This document shows, one piece after another, positions 56,957-59,300 of a DNA stretch of 59,300 bases. Position numbers and translations under genes: made by a program. Every line of letters begins with the position of its first letter. The stretch's first letter is position 1. A model generated the notes under the pieces. The model ran no database searches and was not told the origin of the DNA. It was given only the letters and a program-made list of their open reading frames with translations. Origin of the DNA: DASSKO01 sp035690425 (GTDB lineage Bacteria > Actinomycetota > Actinomycetes > Propionibacteriales > Nocardioidaceae). The stretch covers positions 1-59,300 of the forward strand of contig DASSKO010000062.1 of the NCBI GenBank assembly GCA_035690425.1, written 5' to 3'.

Positions 56957-58125
56957 GGGGCCGCCTCCTGCGAGACGATCGGCTGCGTCGGATCGCGCGG
57001 GATGCCTCCCCGAGCGAGGCTCAAGGTGAACGTGGAGCCGTGTCCCTCGACGCTCCAGACCTGCACCTCACCACCGTGGCTGGCGGCGACGTGCTTGACG
57101 ATCGAGAGGCCGAGACCGGTGCCGCCGGTGGTGCGGGCCCGCGCCGGGTCGACCCGGTAGAAGCGCTCGAAGATGCGGTCGATCTCGGCCTGCGGGATGC
57201 CGATGCCCTGGTCGCTGACGACCAGCTCGACGCCACCGTCCCCGATCGCGCGCACCGTCACGACGACACGGGAGTTCGCCACGCTGTAGACGACGGCGTT
57301 CTCCACCAGGTTGCCCAGCGCAAGGGCGATCTGGTCACCGTTTCCCAGCACCCGCACACCGCGCTCGCCGCTGCGCACGACGTCGACCCCCTTCTCCTCG
57401 GCGTCCACGCGGCACCGGTCCAGCGCGAGGTCGACGACGGAGTCGATGTCGACGGGTGTGGCAGCGTCGATCGGGTCGCCGTCCTGCAACCGGCTCAGCT
57501 CGATGATCTGCTGCACCAGCCGGGTGAGCCGCTCGGACTCGATGCGCATCCGGCCGGCGAAGCGGGTCACGGCCTCCGGGTCGTGGGCGGCCTCGCCCAC
57601 CGCCTCGACCAGCAGGCCCAGCGCGCCGACGGGGGTCTTCAGCTCGTGGCTGACATTGGCGACGAAGTCACGCCGGATGGCTTCGACCCTGCGCTCGCGC
57701 GTGCGGTCCTCGACCAGGGCGAGCACGAGGCGACTGCCCAGCGGGGCCACCCGCGCCGCGACCTGGGCCGGCGCGCCGGGCTGACCGATCCCCCTGATCG
57801 TGAGGTCCGCTTCCCGGATCTGCCCGTCGCGGCGGACCTGCCGGACCATGTCGAGCAGCTCGTCGACGACGAGCTGGTCACCGCGTACGACGCCGAGCGC
57901 GTGCGCCGGGGCGCTGGCCTTCAGCACCCGGTCGTCGACGTCGAGCACCAGAGCCGACGAGCGCAGCACCGACAGCACCGCGCTGACGCCGCCGGGCACC
58001 GCGGGCTCTGGAGCCCGCGGTGCGGTGCGCTGGTGGCGCTCGCTGACCCGGAAGGCCAGCATCGACAACGCTCCGAGGACAACCCCGATCAGAAGGCCGA
58101 GCGCGAGCGCGGCTGACTCGTGCAC
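56953..58125 (-). CDS. senX3: two-component sensor histidine kinase SenX3-like
   Basis: 390 aa. One N-terminal helix (ALALGLLIGVVLGALSMLAF), a PAS-like domain, the H-box FVANVSHELKTPVGALG, then N-box NLVENAVVYS and G-boxes VSDQGIGIP and TGLGLSIVKH. It phosphorylates RegX3 in response to low phosphate. GTG 58125 has TACCAT 7 nt upstream and a PHO-box-like repeat 73-94 bp upstream, so the operon is probably autoregulated. Confidence 0.92.
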   Translation of the reverse strand: MHESAALALGLLIGVVLGALSMLAFRVSERHQRTAPRAPEPAVPGGVSAVLSVLRSSALVLDVDDRVLKASAPAHALGVVRGDQLVVDELLDMVRQVRRDGQIREADLTIRGIGQPGAPAQVAARVAPLGSRLVLALVEDRTRERRVEAIRRDFVANVSHELKTPVGALGLLVEAVGEAAHDPEAVTRFAGRMRIESERLTRLVQQIIELSRLQDGDPIDAATPVDIDSVVDLALDRCRVDAEEKGVDVVRSGERGVRVLGNGDQIALALGNLVENAVVYSVANSRVVVTVRAIGDGGVELVVSDQGIGIPQAEIDRIFERFYRVDPARARTTGGTGLGLSIVKHVAASHGGEVQVWSVEGHGSTFTLSLARGGIPRDPTQPIVSQEAAP

Positions 58126-58132
58126 AGGTCCG

Positions 58133-58138
58133 ATGGTA
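58133..58138 (-). promoter_or_regulatory. -10 element of senX3-regX3 (leaderless)
   Basis: TACCAT, 7 nt, then GTG 58125 on the minus strand. Confidence 0.45.
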
Positions 58139-58197
58139 CGCAGTGCGACCGCCGGGCCTGGTCGCTCTGCGCCGCACCGACCAAGCCTTCGACCACT

Positions 58198-58219
58198 GTT
58201 CACCTGCCGTTCACCGGTC
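58198..58219 (+). promoter_or_regulatory. PHO box (RegX3/PhoP-type operator) upstream of senX3-regX3
   Basis: Two perfect GTTCACC units at 58198-58204 and 58209-58215 repeat with the 11-bp period of actinobacterial PHO boxes. A weaker preceding unit (CTTCGAC at about 58187) may extend it. It lies about 60 bp upstream of the senX3 -10 element, a place suited to activation by phosphorylated RegX3. Confidence 0.7.
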
Positions 58220-58228
58220 ACCAACGCC

Positions 58229-59300
58229 TCACGGCGTCAGCAACTGGGCCACGAGGCCGGCGCCGGCCGCGTCGACCCGGCCGAACGGGCGCCGTCCGAC
58301 GAGCTCGGTCGCGTCGTCCGCGGACACTCCCAGGGCTTGTAGGACCGCGTGCGCGTGTGCGGCCGGGAGACTGTCCAGCCACCGCACGGTCGCCGAGGCG
58401 AGTGCCTCCTCGGTCAGCTCGCCACCGACCCGCAGCCGCGCGACGCCGCCGTCGGGAAAGATGTCGAGGCGCACATGCGTGACGGGCGGCTCCGAGCCGA
58501 CCCGGAAGTGGTGCCGGGTGTCTGGCTGCAGCCGGGTCCTGGGCACCAGGTCGGCCCACGCTCCGGCGTCGGCGAGGTCGTGGGTGTCGGCGTCGAGGCC
58601 GCGCAGCCGCGCCCAGCCCGCCGCGTTGCCGACGAAGCAGGATGTGTCGATCTCGACCCGCCGCACCCGGCCTCGTGCAGCGAGCCGCACCGTGACGTGG
58701 TCGTTGCCGTCGTCGCGCCGGCGCGCGTTCTCCCACCCATCGCCCATGCTGCGTGCCCGGCCCGGCCGCAGGATGTTGCGAGGCGCGGAGTAGAAGGCGT
58801 TGGAGCAGTCGACGACGTCGCCGCCGTACTCGAGCGCGGCCAGGTCGACCGTGCCCGTCAGGAAACGCGGGTCGGGCCTCGGCTCGCCGTGCACCCGCAG
58901 GCGCGCCACCCCGCCGTCGGGGTAGATGCTCAGCCGCACATGGGTAAACCGCCGGTCGTCGGCGACCTCGAACACGTTGTCGGTGTCCCCGGCGATCGGT
59001 GATCTGGGCACCAGGGTCTCCCACTCGGCCTCCTCGAGGTCGGCCGGGGAGGCGAACCCGTCGACGCCGGTCGCCTCGACCGATGCGTGCGGTGGGTAGT
59101 TGCCGGTGAACCAGGCGGTGTCGATCACCACGCCTCGCACGATCCCGGGTACGCCGAGGCGGACGATCGCGTAGTCGTGGTGCCGACCGGAGGAGACGTC
59201 ATCCCGGCGGCGGCGCGTCTCCCAGCCGTCGTAGATCTTGCCCTTGTGGCCGAAGGCGTCGGCCGAGAAGACCGCACGACCCGGCTTGATGAGATTCTCC
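58229..59300 (-). CDS. alc: allantoicase (5' end beyond the window)
   Basis: At least 357 codons are visible, and the frame is open to the right edge, where it already reads the conserved NLIKPGRAVFSADAFG. Two homologous allantoicase repeats are seen: KIYDGWETRRRRDD and VRGVVIDTAWFTGNYPP, then RSMGDGWENARRRDDGNDHV and VRRVEIDTSCFVGNAAGW. The family hydrolyses allantoate to ureidoglycolate and urea in purine catabolism. It ends 104 bp upstream of senX3 on the same strand. Neighbouring purine genes, if any, lie outside the window. Confidence 0.92.
   Translation of the reverse strand, partial: ENLIKPGRAVFSADAFGHKGKIYDGWETRRRRDDVSSGRHHDYAIVRLGVPGIVRGVVIDTAWFTGNYPPHASVEATGVDGFASPADLEEAEWETLVPRSPIAGDTDNVFEVADDRRFTHVRLSIYPDGGVARLRVHGEPRPDPRFLTGTVDLAALEYGGDVVDCSNAFYSAPRNILRPGRARSMGDGWENARRRDDGNDHVTVRLAARGRVRRVEIDTSCFVGNAAGWARLRGLDADTHDLADAGAWADLVPRTRLQPDTRHHFRVGSEPPVTHVRLDIFPDGGVARLRVGGELTEEALASATVRWLDSLPAAHAHAVLQALGVSADDATELVGRRPFGRVDAAGAGLVAQLLTP

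Overview
This window reads as chromosomal DNA of a high-GC Gram-positive bacterium (Actinomycetota). The gene content and order fit the Propionibacteriales (Nocardioides-like) best, but that is an inference from gene families and not from a search. The supports are strong GC bias at third codon positions, many GTG starts, chains of genes joined by ATGA/GTGA/TGATG overlaps, many apparently leaderless promoters (TANNNT 6-8 nt before the start codon), a full menaquinone pathway set, the CarD and SenX3-RegX3 regulators, and System II cytochrome c maturation.

Layout. 1-760: tRNA-Tyr (minus) and yajQ (plus). 790-9700 (minus): an incomplete second complex I operon, nuoA2-B2-C2-H2-I2-J2-K2-L2-M2-N2, with no nuoD, E, F or G. 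9930-12955 (plus): korA-korB, a 2-oxoacid:ferredoxin oxidoreductase divergent from it. 13047-13955: rarD-like transporter. 14132-33599 (minus): a respiratory block, read in the order of transcription as menG, menJ-like reductase, the complete 14-gene nuoA-N, and a long-chain polyprenyl diphosphate synthase. 33661-41603: more menaquinone genes (menF plus; menD, menC, menE minus; menA plus), split by a degenerate 2-kb patch at about 35.0-37.0 kb. That patch holds a truncated methyltransferase, a nucleotidyltransferase fragment, an intact vapBC toxin-antitoxin pair and a frameshifted araC gene. 41664-44377: a Cds1-like PLP enzyme, a small DUF4229-type membrane protein, a threonine dehydratase family protein and a PLD N-terminal-domain membrane protein. 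44388-50334 (minus): hemL, a histidine phosphatase, a TlpA-like thioredoxin, ccdA, resB and ccsB, i.e. haem precursor synthesis followed by cytochrome c maturation. 50451-51891: an ISL3-family insertion sequence. 51964-53502: a membrane-anchored molybdopterin oxidoreductase. 53607-56275: ispF, ispD, carD and an LpqE-like lipoprotein. 56279-58125: regX3-senX3, preceded by a PHO-box-like direct repeat. 58229 to the right edge: allantoicase, cut by the window.

How the genes work together. Most of the window builds one electron-transport system. IspD/IspF supply isoprenoid precursors, the polyprenyl synthase makes the quinone tail, and MenF-D-C-E-A-G make menaquinone (menB and a menH-type hydrolase are not in this window). 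A MenJ-like reductase probably saturates the tail. Complex I reduces the quinone, and the hemL/ccs genes serve the downstream cytochromes. The most interesting part is the second nuo operon. It keeps the membrane arm and the NuoB/NuoI iron-sulfur subunits but lacks the NADH-oxidising module and NuoD, and it sits back to back with a ferredoxin-reducing 2-oxoacid oxidoreductase. That suggests a ferredoxin-fed complex I variant that would have to borrow NuoD.

Other notable signals: a 28-codon ORF bridging nuoL and nuoM with stop/start overlaps on both sides; a palindromic repeat carried in frame inside nuoC2 and shared with the ispF/ispD gap; another palindrome encoding the NuoJ2 tail; paired direct repeats between menG and menJ; and an IS whose transposase stop codon lies outside its own terminal repeat.
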